DNA of 25,166 bases, taken from positions 1 to 25,166 of the forward strand of contig DGKJ01000103.1 in NCBI GenBank assembly GCA_002387735.1. Reading direction: 5' to 3'. Below are positions 7,930 through 14,676 of this stretch, piece after piece. Source of the DNA: Bacteriovoracaceae bacterium UBA4573. GTDB lineage: Bacteria > Bdellovibrionota > UBA1018 > UBA923. The notes under the pieces were generated by a model that was given only the letters and a program-made list of their open reading frames with translations, had not been told where the DNA came from and did not search any database. The translations under genes and the position numbers were made by a program. Position 1 is the stretch's first letter; every line of letters begins with the position of its first letter.

Positions 7930-7935
7930 ATCCCT

Positions 7936-8193
7936 TTAGTTGTACCAAGACGTCTCATAAGAGCGTAGACTGCAAGTTCTGCCGAAAATTCGAAAATACT
8001 CGACCGTAAATTCGGTTGCGGTTTTGTGTTGTTTTGACGCTTGGATATCACGGAGAGTCAAAGTTTTGGCTAGGCCCACGACATAGGCTGCACGTCTAAT
8101 TCGATTGGCGCGGTAAATTGTTTCTAGTTGTTCGGCGAATTGCTCCGTAGTTGGCAAGTGTTGCCGCGCATAGAGTGGCTGCTCACAACGCAT
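7936..8193 (-). CDS. Possible small hypothetical protein upstream of the barrel gene
   Basis: This open frame of 85 codons would start at ATG 8193 and stop 7 bases before the GTG at 7929. Its translation has a plausible helical middle (TEQFAEQLETIYRANRIRRA) but no recognisable domain. It has no good ribosome binding site and its start overlaps the fliL sigma-54 promoter on the other strand. It could be a small gene co-transcribed with the barrel gene, a decayed fragment, or chance. I consider it unproven. Confidence 0.25.
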   Translation of the reverse strand: MRCEQPLYARQHLPTTEQFAEQLETIYRANRIRRAAYVVGLAKTLTLRDIQASKQHKTATEFTVEYFRIFGRTCSLRSYETSWYN

Positions 8194-8208
8194 GGCATAT
8201 GCTTTGCT
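8193..8208 (+). promoter_or_regulatory. Sigma-54 (RpoN) promoter driving fliL and downstream genes
   Basis: TGGCATATGCTTTGCT matches the consensus TGGCACG-N4-TTGCW, with the invariant GG and GC separated by exactly 10 bases. Transcription would start about 12 bases downstream, near 8219, which leaves room for the ribosome binding site GAAAGGGG (8225-8232) and ATG 8239. Sigma-54 control of middle flagellar genes is well established in polar flagellates. The protein activator is not in the window. Confidence 0.8.
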
Positions 8209-8238
8209 TTTCTTAGCTCCGGGCGAAAGGGGCTTACC

Positions 8239-8832
8239 ATGGCAGAGCAAGCAGAAACATCAGCAGCAGGACCGGCACCGAGTGGTGGCGGCGGTAGTAA
8301 GCTCGTAATGATCGTGGCGTTAGTAAACTTAATTGCCACCTTGGGCGTAATCGCAGTGTTATTTCTGGCGTTTCAAAAAGAGAAAGCCAAACCAACGGTC
8401 GAAGACATGGTGTTGGATGACAAAGGTCATGGCGCAGCTGCGAGTGGTGGGGGCGAAGCCAAGAAAGACGACCACGGCGCCGGTGGAAAAGACTCGAAAG
8501 CCGCACCAGCGGTTTCCGATGCTGGTAAGATTATGGCGCTCGAGCCATTTACCGTAAACTTATCTAGTGGTCTAGGCACCAGCCCTCGTTATGTGCGCAT
8601 GAACGTGTCGGTAGAGCTAGAACCGGGGGTTCCTGACGCGGAGTTTAACATTAAGCTACCGCGCGTAAGAGACACGGTAATCAATCTTTTGAATTCAAAA
8701 AAAGCTACTGAGTTAAACGCACCGGAAGGACGCGAACAGTTAAAAGACGATATCCGGCGAGCAGTGAATAGTTTTATGCTGCAAAGCAAAATTAAAGGTG
8801 TGTATTTCACCAACTTTGCGATCAGCAATTAG
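8239..8832 (+). CDS. fliL: Flagellar basal body-associated protein FliL
   Basis: FliL is a single-pass inner-membrane protein that surrounds and stabilises the stator units near the motor and affects torque. The 197-residue product has a short cytoplasmic N-terminus rich in A, S and G and one membrane segment (about residues 21-43, LVMIVALVNLIATLGVIAVL). A charged, His/Gly/Lys-rich linker follows (about 50-90). The periplasmic FliL domain then starts at ALEPFTVNLSSG (about 97) with YVRMNVSVELEP, and ends AVNSFMLQSKIKGVYFTNFA, close to the usual terminal V-x-x-V-x-F-T-x-F-x-x-Q. ATG 8239 is chosen over an upstream in-frame start at 8128 because of its ribosome binding site and because the upstream part lies before the promoter. 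The TAG stop is part of the fliM ribosome binding site. Confidence 0.95.
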   Translation: MAEQAETSAAGPAPSGGGGSKLVMIVALVNLIATLGVIAVLFLAFQKEKAKPTVEDMVLDDKGHGAAASGGGEAKKDDHGAGGKDSKAAPAVSDAGKIMALEPFTVNLSSGLGTSPRYVRMNVSVELEPGVPDAEFNIKLPRVRDTVINLLNSKKATELNAPEGREQLKDDIRRAVNSFMLQSKIKGVYFTNFAISN

Positions 8833-8841
8833 GAGGCCAGT

Positions 8842-9861
8842 GTGAATCAAGTCCTCACACAAAGTGAAGTCGATGCGCTACTAAGTGCCGTGAGCGACGG
8901 GAACGTCGATCTTGGCGCAAATCCAGGCGCTGATCAAACCGGCGCGGTTCAAGGCGGCGGCGGGGGTAGTGAGCCCGGTGAGCCGGAAATTGCCGCTTAT
9001 GATTTAACAAATCAAGACCGCGTAATTCGCGGACGCATGCCAACGCTCGATATCATATACGAGCGATTCATACGTTTGTTTCGGATTAGTTTAAGTAATA
9101 GTTTGCGAAAAATCGCCAGTATCTCAATTATTTCAACAGACTTATTGAAGTTTGGCGAGTTCGTGAACACTCTGCCGATCCCGTCGTGCATGAGTATCAT
9201 GCGATTCGAGGCACTACGAGGGCCAGCGCTTTTGGTATTTGAAAGTAAACTGGCCTACGCTTTGGTCGATTCCTATTTTGGTGGGACCGATCGCCCATAC
9301 ACTAAGATCGAAGGAAAAGAGTTCACCCACATTGAACTCTCGATCATCAAGAAAGTTATGGACCTTGCGATCAGTGACCTGGAAGAGGCTTGGGCGCCGG
9401 TACATAAGACTCGCATCAGTTTCGTGCGAACCGAAGTGAATCCGCAATTCGTGGGCGTGGTACCGCCGAGTGACGTGATCATTTCGACAACTTTCGAAGT
9501 TGAACTGGAAAATGCTAGTGGAACGATCGCACTGGTAATTCCCTACTCAACAATCGAACCAATCAAACAAAAATTAAACGCTACGTTTCAAGCTGAGACC
9601 GACAGCAAAGACAAACTTTGGACCAAGGCCATGAGTGAGCATCTTCAGAATGTTGAATCCGAGGTCGTAGTGAATCTCGGAGAAACTACAATTACTGTTG
9701 GTGATTTAGTAAATTTAAATATCGGCGATATTATTCCACTCACTCAAGATGCCGATGGCGAACTCAATCTTCAGCTCGAGGGAGTAGGGAAGTTCAGATG
9801 TTTATTTGGTGTTTCTAGAGGCAATCGGGCGGTTCAGATTACGCGGCCGGTTTTGGATTAA
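8842..9861 (+). CDS. fliM: Flagellar motor switch protein FliM
   Basis: FliM is the middle C-ring component that receives phosphorylated CheY and sets rotation direction. The 339-residue product opens with the CheY-binding motif LTQSEVDALLSAV (consensus LSQ-E-IDALL) at residues 4-16. A Gly/Ala/Pro linker follows, then the CheC-like middle domain from about 55 (PTLDIIYERFIRLFRISLSN, through DSYFGG at about 148-153). The C-terminal SpoA domain that pairs with FliN occupies about 255-335 (VVVNLGETTITVGDLVNLNI ... ITRPV). The start codon is GTG 8842, 5 bases after AGGAGG, which itself includes part of the fliL stop codon. The intact CheY-binding motif implies that conventional chemotaxis control exists elsewhere in the genome. 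Confidence 0.97.
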   Translation: MNQVLTQSEVDALLSAVSDGNVDLGANPGADQTGAVQGGGGGSEPGEPEIAAYDLTNQDRVIRGRMPTLDIIYERFIRLFRISLSNSLRKIASISIISTDLLKFGEFVNTLPIPSCMSIMRFEALRGPALLVFESKLAYALVDSYFGGTDRPYTKIEGKEFTHIELSIIKKVMDLAISDLEEAWAPVHKTRISFVRTEVNPQFVGVVPPSDVIISTTFEVELENASGTIALVIPYSTIEPIKQKLNATFQAETDSKDKLWTKAMSEHLQNVESEVVVNLGETTITVGDLVNLNIGDIIPLTQDADGELNLQLEGVGKFRCLFGVSRGNRAVQITRPVLD

Positions 9862-9876
9862 AAAGGGAGATTAAAA

Positions 9877-10311
9877 ATGGCGGATCAAGCAGCAGAACAA
9901 GCGGCAATGAATAACGATGCGGCGGCGATAGCTTCGGCAATGGGCGGAGCGGCAGATGCTCCGGCGGGAGATGCTGGCGGAGCAGCAGCCGGAGGAAGCG
10001 GCGAGGCGGGAGCTCCGGTTGCACCCAAAAAACAAAGCGATCGAGCCCCAGTTCAAACCCTCGATTTTATTCTCGACATTCCACTACGGGTTACCTGCGA
10101 ATTAGGTCGCACTAAAATGCTCATTCGCGACATTTTGCAGTTAGCGCAAGGCTCAGTGATCGAGCTTTCGAAGTTTGCGGGCGAACCACTCGAGGTACTA
10201 GTAAACGAAAAGTTAGTTGCTCGTGGAGAAGTAGTTGTGGTGAACGAAAAGTTTGGCATTCGATTGACGGATATTATTTCGCCCGTCGAACGTATCGAAC
10301 AGTTGAAATAA
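9877..10311 (+). CDS. fliN: Flagellar motor switch protein FliN
   Basis: FliN is the lower C-ring component and docking point for the FliH-FliI export cargo complex. It has 144 residues. The first 55 or so are low-complexity, almost all A, G, D, P and S, probably a disordered linker. The conserved SpoA/surface-presentation domain fills the rest, with TLDFILDIPLRVTCELGRTK, ILQLAQGSVIELSKFAGEPL, and VNEKLVARGEVVVVNEKFGI followed by RLTDI, the standard FliN order. E. coli FliN is 137 residues. It is separated from fliM by 15 bases that contain AAGGGAG as the ribosome binding site. Confidence 0.96.
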   Translation: MADQAAEQAAMNNDAAAIASAMGGAADAPAGDAGGAAAGGSGEAGAPVAPKKQSDRAPVQTLDFILDIPLRVTCELGRTKMLIRDILQLAQGSVIELSKFAGEPLEVLVNEKLVARGEVVVVNEKFGIRLTDIISPVERIEQLK

Positions 10312-10320
10312 AGGTGAGTC

Positions 10321-11553
10321 ATGAAACGGGGTTTGGGCTTGATTAAATGTGTTGGTCTGTTTCTAGCGCTAGTAGTTTTCAATTTAGCCGAAGCCCGCAC
10401 TCCAGATGCACGAATCGTGGATGTTCGAGCGACGTCTTCGGTAGCGGGCATGTCTTTTGATTTAGTATTTAGTCAGCCATATTCCGCCAAAAATATTGCA
10501 GTTAGTAAGGAACGTAACTTCGTGCAAGCCGTAGCCAAGAACGCGAAGATGAACTCTGGAAAAACGCTAGCTTTGCGGGTTCCGGAGCTCGAAAAAGTGT
10601 TTGCTTATCCATTTGCTAAAAACACCAGTCGTATTCGAATTATTGCCCGCGGTCAGGAACCCCCCGAAGGTACCGTGAGCGTGTGGAATACCTCAAACAA
10701 TGTGGTGCGCATATTTCTCAAGAAAAATGCCCCATCGGAAGTCGTTCAGACTAGCAAAAGAATTGACAGTGCCGCGGGTGGCCCTGCAGTAAACTCCGAA
10801 AAAGTGGTTACGCGCGATGCAGCGCTTGCTGAAGTTTTAGCAAAAACCGCAGAGATTGATCTTCAAAATCCAGACTCGGTCGTAAAACCAAAGAACGAGA
10901 CGCCCATTACCAATACCACCGACGTGTCTTCCATCGATAAACAAGAACGGAAACAGGTGGGTACCAAAAGCGATCCTAGTCGCCACTTTCTGAGAATGTT
11001 TTTAGTGTTGGGCGGGGTATTGGGACTGTTCGGCGCCGGAGTATTTCTATTAAAACGGTATGCCAGCCGAATCGGCAAACTTCCCTTTGGAAAAAAAGAA
11101 CGGCTCATTCAAGTTGTCGCGACTCACTATCTTGGTAATAAGAAAAGTATCGCTCTGGTAAAAGTCACCGGCGAGTACATGGTCGTCGGCGTTTCTAACG
11201 AAAATATTTCGCTTATTTCGAAAATCGGAGCTGAAGTTGCAGTCGACAAGTTTTTAGAAGAGCGCTTCTGGAATGGTACCTTTGAAAAACACCTTACCAG
11301 TTACGCAAAGGACCCGGTTTCTCAGAAGCTGGTTGACCTTTCCGATGACGAACCGAAGTTAGAAACAAAAGAAAAACTACCTTTAACTGCACGCTATGAC
11401 GGTCCAAAAGACTTTGGTGCTGGCCCGCAAGATGCATTAATGAGTGCAACAGAACGCACACGTGACCGTGTTGAAATTTCACGCGCTGAATCTACCAGCA
11501 CGGTCCGCACCGGTATTCGAGAAAAGTTAACCAATTTAAAGCCGTTGAATTAG
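10321..11553 (+). CDS. fliO: FliO with a large N-terminal periplasmic domain
   Basis: FliO helps assemble the FliP pentamer of the export gate. The position directly before fliP and the C-terminal half identify it: one membrane segment at about residues 222-245 (MFLVLGGVLGLFGAGVFLLK) and then the FliO beta-rich domain, with ERLIQVVATHYLGNKKSIAL, VKVTGEYMVVGVSNENISLI. Unusually, the 410-residue product begins with a signal peptide (about 1-25). About 110 residues of beta-strand-rich domain follow (ARIVDVRATSSVAGMSFDLV to NNVVRIFLKK) that resembles an AMIN fold, plus a charged linker. E. coli FliO is about 120 residues. A charged disordered cytoplasmic tail follows the FliO domain. The AMIN-like assignment is by pattern only. 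Confidence 0.85.
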   Translation: MKRGLGLIKCVGLFLALVVFNLAEARTPDARIVDVRATSSVAGMSFDLVFSQPYSAKNIAVSKERNFVQAVAKNAKMNSGKTLALRVPELEKVFAYPFAKNTSRIRIIARGQEPPEGTVSVWNTSNNVVRIFLKKNAPSEVVQTSKRIDSAAGGPAVNSEKVVTRDAALAEVLAKTAEIDLQNPDSVVKPKNETPITNTTDVSSIDKQERKQVGTKSDPSRHFLRMFLVLGGVLGLFGAGVFLLKRYASRIGKLPFGKKERLIQVVATHYLGNKKSIALVKVTGEYMVVGVSNENISLISKIGAEVAVDKFLEERFWNGTFEKHLTSYAKDPVSQKLVDLSDDEPKLETKEKLPLTARYDGPKDFGAGPQDALMSATERTRDRVEISRAESTSTVRTGIREKLTNLKPLN

Positions 11554-11566
11554 GAGCGATGATTAG

Positions 11567-12418
11567 ATGAGCACGGTGAAAATACTATTAACGCTTTCAC
11601 TGCTTTGTCTGATGTTTTCCAATGCTACCAACGCGCAAACCGCTCGCTTAAATACCTCGGGTCAACCAGTCGCGCAGGGCCCGCCAAAGACTTCATCCCA
11701 AGACGCGAACGTGGTGCAACGTTCGGGCAATGCTGGCACGTTGGGTATCCCCACTCTTTCGTTTGGTCTGACCGAGGCTGGTAAACCTACCGAAGTAGCG
11801 AATGCATTAAAAGTTTTAGTGATGCTCACGGTGCTTTCGCTTGCGCCCGCGATATTGATCTTGATGACTTCATTTACGCGCATCGTGGTGGTTCTTAGTT
11901 TTTTACGACAAGCAATTGGTACTCAGCAGATGCCGCCCAACCAATTAATTGTGGGACTATCGTTGTTTCTCACCTTCTTTGTAATGGCGCCAACTTTTAA
12001 AAATATTCAGACCACGGCGATCGAGCCCTATATGAAAGATCAGCTAACGCAATGGGACGCACTGTCGAAAGCAGAGTCTCCAATGCGTGCATTCATGTTT
12101 CAGCAAACACGGGAAAAAGACATTGAAGCAATGATGGGAATGGCGAAGTTAGGAAGACCTCAGAACCGTGACGCCGTTCCTACGTACGTCTTAATTCCGT
12201 CGTTTATTTTGAGCGAACTTAAGACCGCTTTTCAGATGGGGTTTTTGCTGTATCTACCGTTTCTCGTGATCGACATGGTGGTTTCCAGTGTTTTGATGGC
12301 CATGGGCATGATGATGTTACCGCCGGTTGTGATTTCCTTGCCCTTTAAGTTGTTACTGTTTGTTTTGGTCGATGGCTGGCAACTCGTAGTTGGTTCACTA
12401 GTGAAGTCATTTGGTTGA
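11567..12418 (+). CDS. fliP: Flagellar export gate protein FliP
   Basis: FliP forms the pentameric core of the inner-membrane export gate. The 283-residue product starts with a cleavable signal peptide, as expected for FliP (LLTLSLLCLMFSNATNAQTA). A short periplasmic stretch is followed by the conserved FliP sequence: VMLTVLSLAPAILILMTSFT, RIVVVLSFLRQAIGTQQMPP, NQLIVGLSLFLTFFVMAP, then VLIPSFILSELKTAFQMGFL and the final SVLMAMGMMMLPPVVISLPF block. Four transmembrane segments can be seen. Length and order are standard. It lies 13 bases after fliO, with a GAGCG-type ribosome binding site, and 11 bases before fliQ. Confidence 0.97.
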   Translation: MSTVKILLTLSLLCLMFSNATNAQTARLNTSGQPVAQGPPKTSSQDANVVQRSGNAGTLGIPTLSFGLTEAGKPTEVANALKVLVMLTVLSLAPAILILMTSFTRIVVVLSFLRQAIGTQQMPPNQLIVGLSLFLTFFVMAPTFKNIQTTAIEPYMKDQLTQWDALSKAESPMRAFMFQQTREKDIEAMMGMAKLGRPQNRDAVPTYVLIPSFILSELKTAFQMGFLLYLPFLVIDMVVSSVLMAMGMMMLPPVVISLPFKLLLFVLVDGWQLVVGSLVKSFG

Positions 12419-12429
12419 GAGAGGATACA

Positions 12430-12705
12430 ATGAGCGAAGATCTCATTTTAGGTATAGGACACGAAGCCTTAAAGGTGGCCATATTTCTAGCAGGCCCGAT
12501 ACTCTTGGTGGCCATGATAGTAGGTATCGCGATTTCAATGCTGCAAGCAGTTACACAAATTAACGAAGCGACGTTGTCATTTGTCCCAAAGATTTTGGCA
12601 ATTAGCATTGTTTTGGTCGTAACTGCTCCATGGATGATTGAAACGATTACGACTTACACCACGGAACTTATTCAACAGATTCCAGATTACATTGCCAATA
12701 ACTAG
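12430..12705 (+). CDS. fliQ: Flagellar export gate protein FliQ
   Basis: This 91-residue protein has two transmembrane helices (about 15-38 and 52-75). FliQ wraps around the FliP-FliR core of the export gate. The family pattern is clear: HEALKVAIFLAGPILLVAMI, VGIAISMLQAVTQINEATLS, FVPKI and WMIETI. The Q-x-T-Q-I-x-E-x-T-L-x-F-x-P-K segment is diagnostic. ATG 12430 is used, with GAGAGGA just upstream; an in-frame start at 12415 would overlap fliP and add five residues. Confidence 0.96.
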   Translation: MSEDLILGIGHEALKVAIFLAGPILLVAMIVGIAISMLQAVTQINEATLSFVPKILAISIVLVVTAPWMIETITTYTTELIQQIPDYIANN

Positions 12706-12725
12706 ACGTTGAGTAGTGGGTTAGC

Positions 12726-13529
12726 ATGAACTTGTTTCCAATAAATGAAGTGCAATTGATGACCGCATTTTTTGTTTTGGTGCGCGTGTCAGCTATTATT
12801 GCGCTCCTCCCACTTTTTGGTGATCGCACCGTACCACCGACGATTAAAGTTCTGTTTAGCGTCGCTATGAGCTTTGTGGTTTTTCCCACTCTATGGCAGA
12901 GCGGTCTTCGTTTTTCAGACGTGAAATCGCAATCTACCGGGCTCCTGGTTGGCGCGGTAGTGTCAGAGTTGTTTGTCGGATTGCTGTTGGGTTTCTTTGC
13001 GCGTTGGATATTCGATGCGGTACGAGCGGCTGGTTATTTTATGGGAACGCAGATGGGATTTTCTATGGGTTCAGTGCTCGATCCTACCACTGAGACTCAA
13101 ACCATTGCGTTGGCTGAGTTTCAGTATGGTTTGGCTGCACTTTTGTTTCTGGCAATGGATGGCCATCACGTTTACGTCAATTCTATTATGGATTCTTTTC
13201 GGTTGATTCCGCTTGGTGAATTACCAGTGCTGTCGAAAGGGGATACGATGATTCGTACTCTAATCGATCTTACCGAAAAAGTGCTTCTCCTTTCGGTGCA
13301 CCTTGCTGCGCCGGTCTTGATTGTAATGTTGTTAGTCAATTTGGCATTTGGCCTGGTGTCGCGGGCCGTACCGCAGATCAACATGCTCGTAATAAGTTTT
13401 GCTGCCAATATTTTGGTAGGCTTAATGATATTCGCGGTTAGTTTGCCCGGCTTTCATGCGTTAGTGGGCACTCAGTTCGAGGAATATTCGCAGCAGTTGC
13501 GATCTTTCATGACGCTGTTGGGGAATTAG
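12726..13529 (+). CDS. fliR: Flagellar export gate protein FliR
   Basis: FliR completes the FliP5-FliQ4-FliR1 export gate. The 267-residue length is typical. It has six or more hydrophobic segments and the family motifs VRVSAIIALLPLFGDRTVPP, VGLLLGFFARWIFDAVRAAG, YFMGTQMGFSMGSVLDPTTE, then RAVPQINMLVISFAANILVG. Its TAG stop is followed immediately by the ATG of flhB with no spacer, so translation of the two is probably coupled. The assignment is certain at family level. Confidence 0.97.
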   Translation: MNLFPINEVQLMTAFFVLVRVSAIIALLPLFGDRTVPPTIKVLFSVAMSFVVFPTLWQSGLRFSDVKSQSTGLLVGAVVSELFVGLLLGFFARWIFDAVRAAGYFMGTQMGFSMGSVLDPTTETQTIALAEFQYGLAALLFLAMDGHHVYVNSIMDSFRLIPLGELPVLSKGDTMIRTLIDLTEKVLLLSVHLAAPVLIVMLLVNLAFGLVSRAVPQINMLVISFAANILVGLMIFAVSLPGFHALVGTQFEEYSQQLRSFMTLLGN

Positions 13530-14645
13530 ATGGCAGAATACGAAGAGCGGTCTCTCGATGACTTAACAGAAGAACCCTCACCGCAGCGACTCGAAGAGTT
13601 GCGAAAAAAAGGCACCGTACCTCAAAGCCGTGACCTAACGAGTACTCTGGTGCTGTTGGGCGTTTCTTGCGCGCTCTATTTATTTTCAAATATGGCCGTT
13701 TCTGAGCTGTCGACCCTCATGCGTGAGGTATTTTCGAAAGACCTCGCCTCGAAACTAACGCTCGAAGACTGGCCGGCTTACATTGATTTCTTTACTCGGG
13801 CAGGAAAGGTGCTTTTTCTTTGTTTTATTCCGGTGGCTTTGACGGCATTTTTATTCGGAATACTGGGCTCGATTGGGCAAGTGGGATTCATGTTGTCCAC
13901 CGAAGTGTTGAACCCGGATTTTCAGCGCATCAACCCCGCCGCTGGCTTTAAAAAGGTCTATTCGATGCAGAGTCTGGTCGAAGGAGGTAAGTCCTTCACA
14001 AAGCTTTGTGTGGTAGTCACCGCGGTCTACTTAGCCATTTCCTCGCACCTAGAGCAGTTTGCGAGTGCTGTACAATTGTCGACCTCCCAGACCTTAAATT
14101 TCATCGGGGTCGTTTCCTGGAAGAGTCTGCTGGGCGTGGTTGTGGTGCTACTAGCCACCGCTGCGCTGGACTATTGGATTCAATGGCGCCGCTACCGCAA
14201 GCAAGCCATGATGACCAAGTCCGAGGCAAAACAAGACTTAAAAGAACGCGAAGGTGACCCTCAGATTCGGGCTCGAGTACGGTCCATTCAGCGTGAAACG
14301 GCTCGGCGTCGCATGATGAAGGCAATTCCAAAGGCCGATGTGGTGATTACAAACCCAACTCACATTGCGATCGCGATAGTTTATTCACCCGAAGAAAATT
14401 TGGCGCCAAAAGTAATTGCAAAGGGAGCGGATTATCTTGCCGAGCGTATAAAAAAAATCGCACGCGAAAACGGTGTACCGACCGTTGAGAACAAACCTTT
14501 GGCCCGAACTTTGTATAAACATGTGAAGGTAGGTCAGGTGATTCCCCGGTCGCTGTATCAGGCCGTGGCGGAAATCTTGGCCTATGTGTACAAACTTCGT
14601 GGCAAAAAAATGGGTTCGCAGGGACCCCGTCCACAAAGTCCGTGA
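13530..14645 (+). CDS. flhB: Flagellar export switch protein FlhB
   Basis: FlhB is the membrane switch that changes export from hook to filament proteins after self-cleavage. The 371-residue product has the expected N-terminus (ERSLDDLTEEPSPQRLEELR), four transmembrane segments in the first 210 residues and the conserved linker MMTKSEAKQDLKEREGDPQI with RARVRSIQRETARRRMM. The autocleavage site NPTH is intact at about residues 275-278 (VVITNPTHIAIAIVY), and the FlhBcc domain (NGVPTVENKPLARTLYKHV) follows it. The intact motif predicts normal cleavage and thus cooperation with FliK encoded upstream. Confidence 0.97.
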   Translation: MAEYEERSLDDLTEEPSPQRLEELRKKGTVPQSRDLTSTLVLLGVSCALYLFSNMAVSELSTLMREVFSKDLASKLTLEDWPAYIDFFTRAGKVLFLCFIPVALTAFLFGILGSIGQVGFMLSTEVLNPDFQRINPAAGFKKVYSMQSLVEGGKSFTKLCVVVTAVYLAISSHLEQFASAVQLSTSQTLNFIGVVSWKSLLGVVVVLLATAALDYWIQWRRYRKQAMMTKSEAKQDLKEREGDPQIRARVRSIQRETARRRMMKAIPKADVVITNPTHIAIAIVYSPEENLAPKVIAKGADYLAERIKKIARENGVPTVENKPLARTLYKHVKVGQVIPRSLYQAVAEILAYVYKLRGKKMGSQGPRPQSP

Positions 14646-14659
14646 AACTAACTGACCGA

Positions 14660-14675
14660 GATAAAAGGATTTATC
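14660..14675 (+). promoter_or_regulatory. Small hairpin with the flhA ribosome binding site in its loop
   Basis: GATAAA (14660-14665) pairs with TTTATC (14670-14675) around the loop AGGA, which is the Shine-Dalgarno core, two bases before the GTG start at 14677. The stem is short and A/T-rich, so it may be weak. It could modulate flhA translation. Confidence 0.4.
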
Positions 14676-14676
14676 G

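Larger units (their letters stand above)
7930..8238. other. Divergent intergenic region between a barrel gene and fliL
   Basis: These 309 bases have no confident gene. They contain the fliL sigma-54 promoter (8193-8208), a GGCAA-GTG-TTGCC inverted repeat (8153-8165) upstream of it, and the doubtful small - strand frame. No convincing promoter for the leftward gene was found. Confidence 0.6.

Noticed and set aside
8152..8166. Second sigma-54 promoter at TTGGCAAGTGTTGCC
   Set aside because: Only eight bases separate GG from GC, not the required ten.
8128..8238. Upstream start for fliL
   Set aside because: The extra 37 residues would lie before the predicted transcription start near 8219, and ATG 8239 has its own ribosome binding site and fits FliL length.
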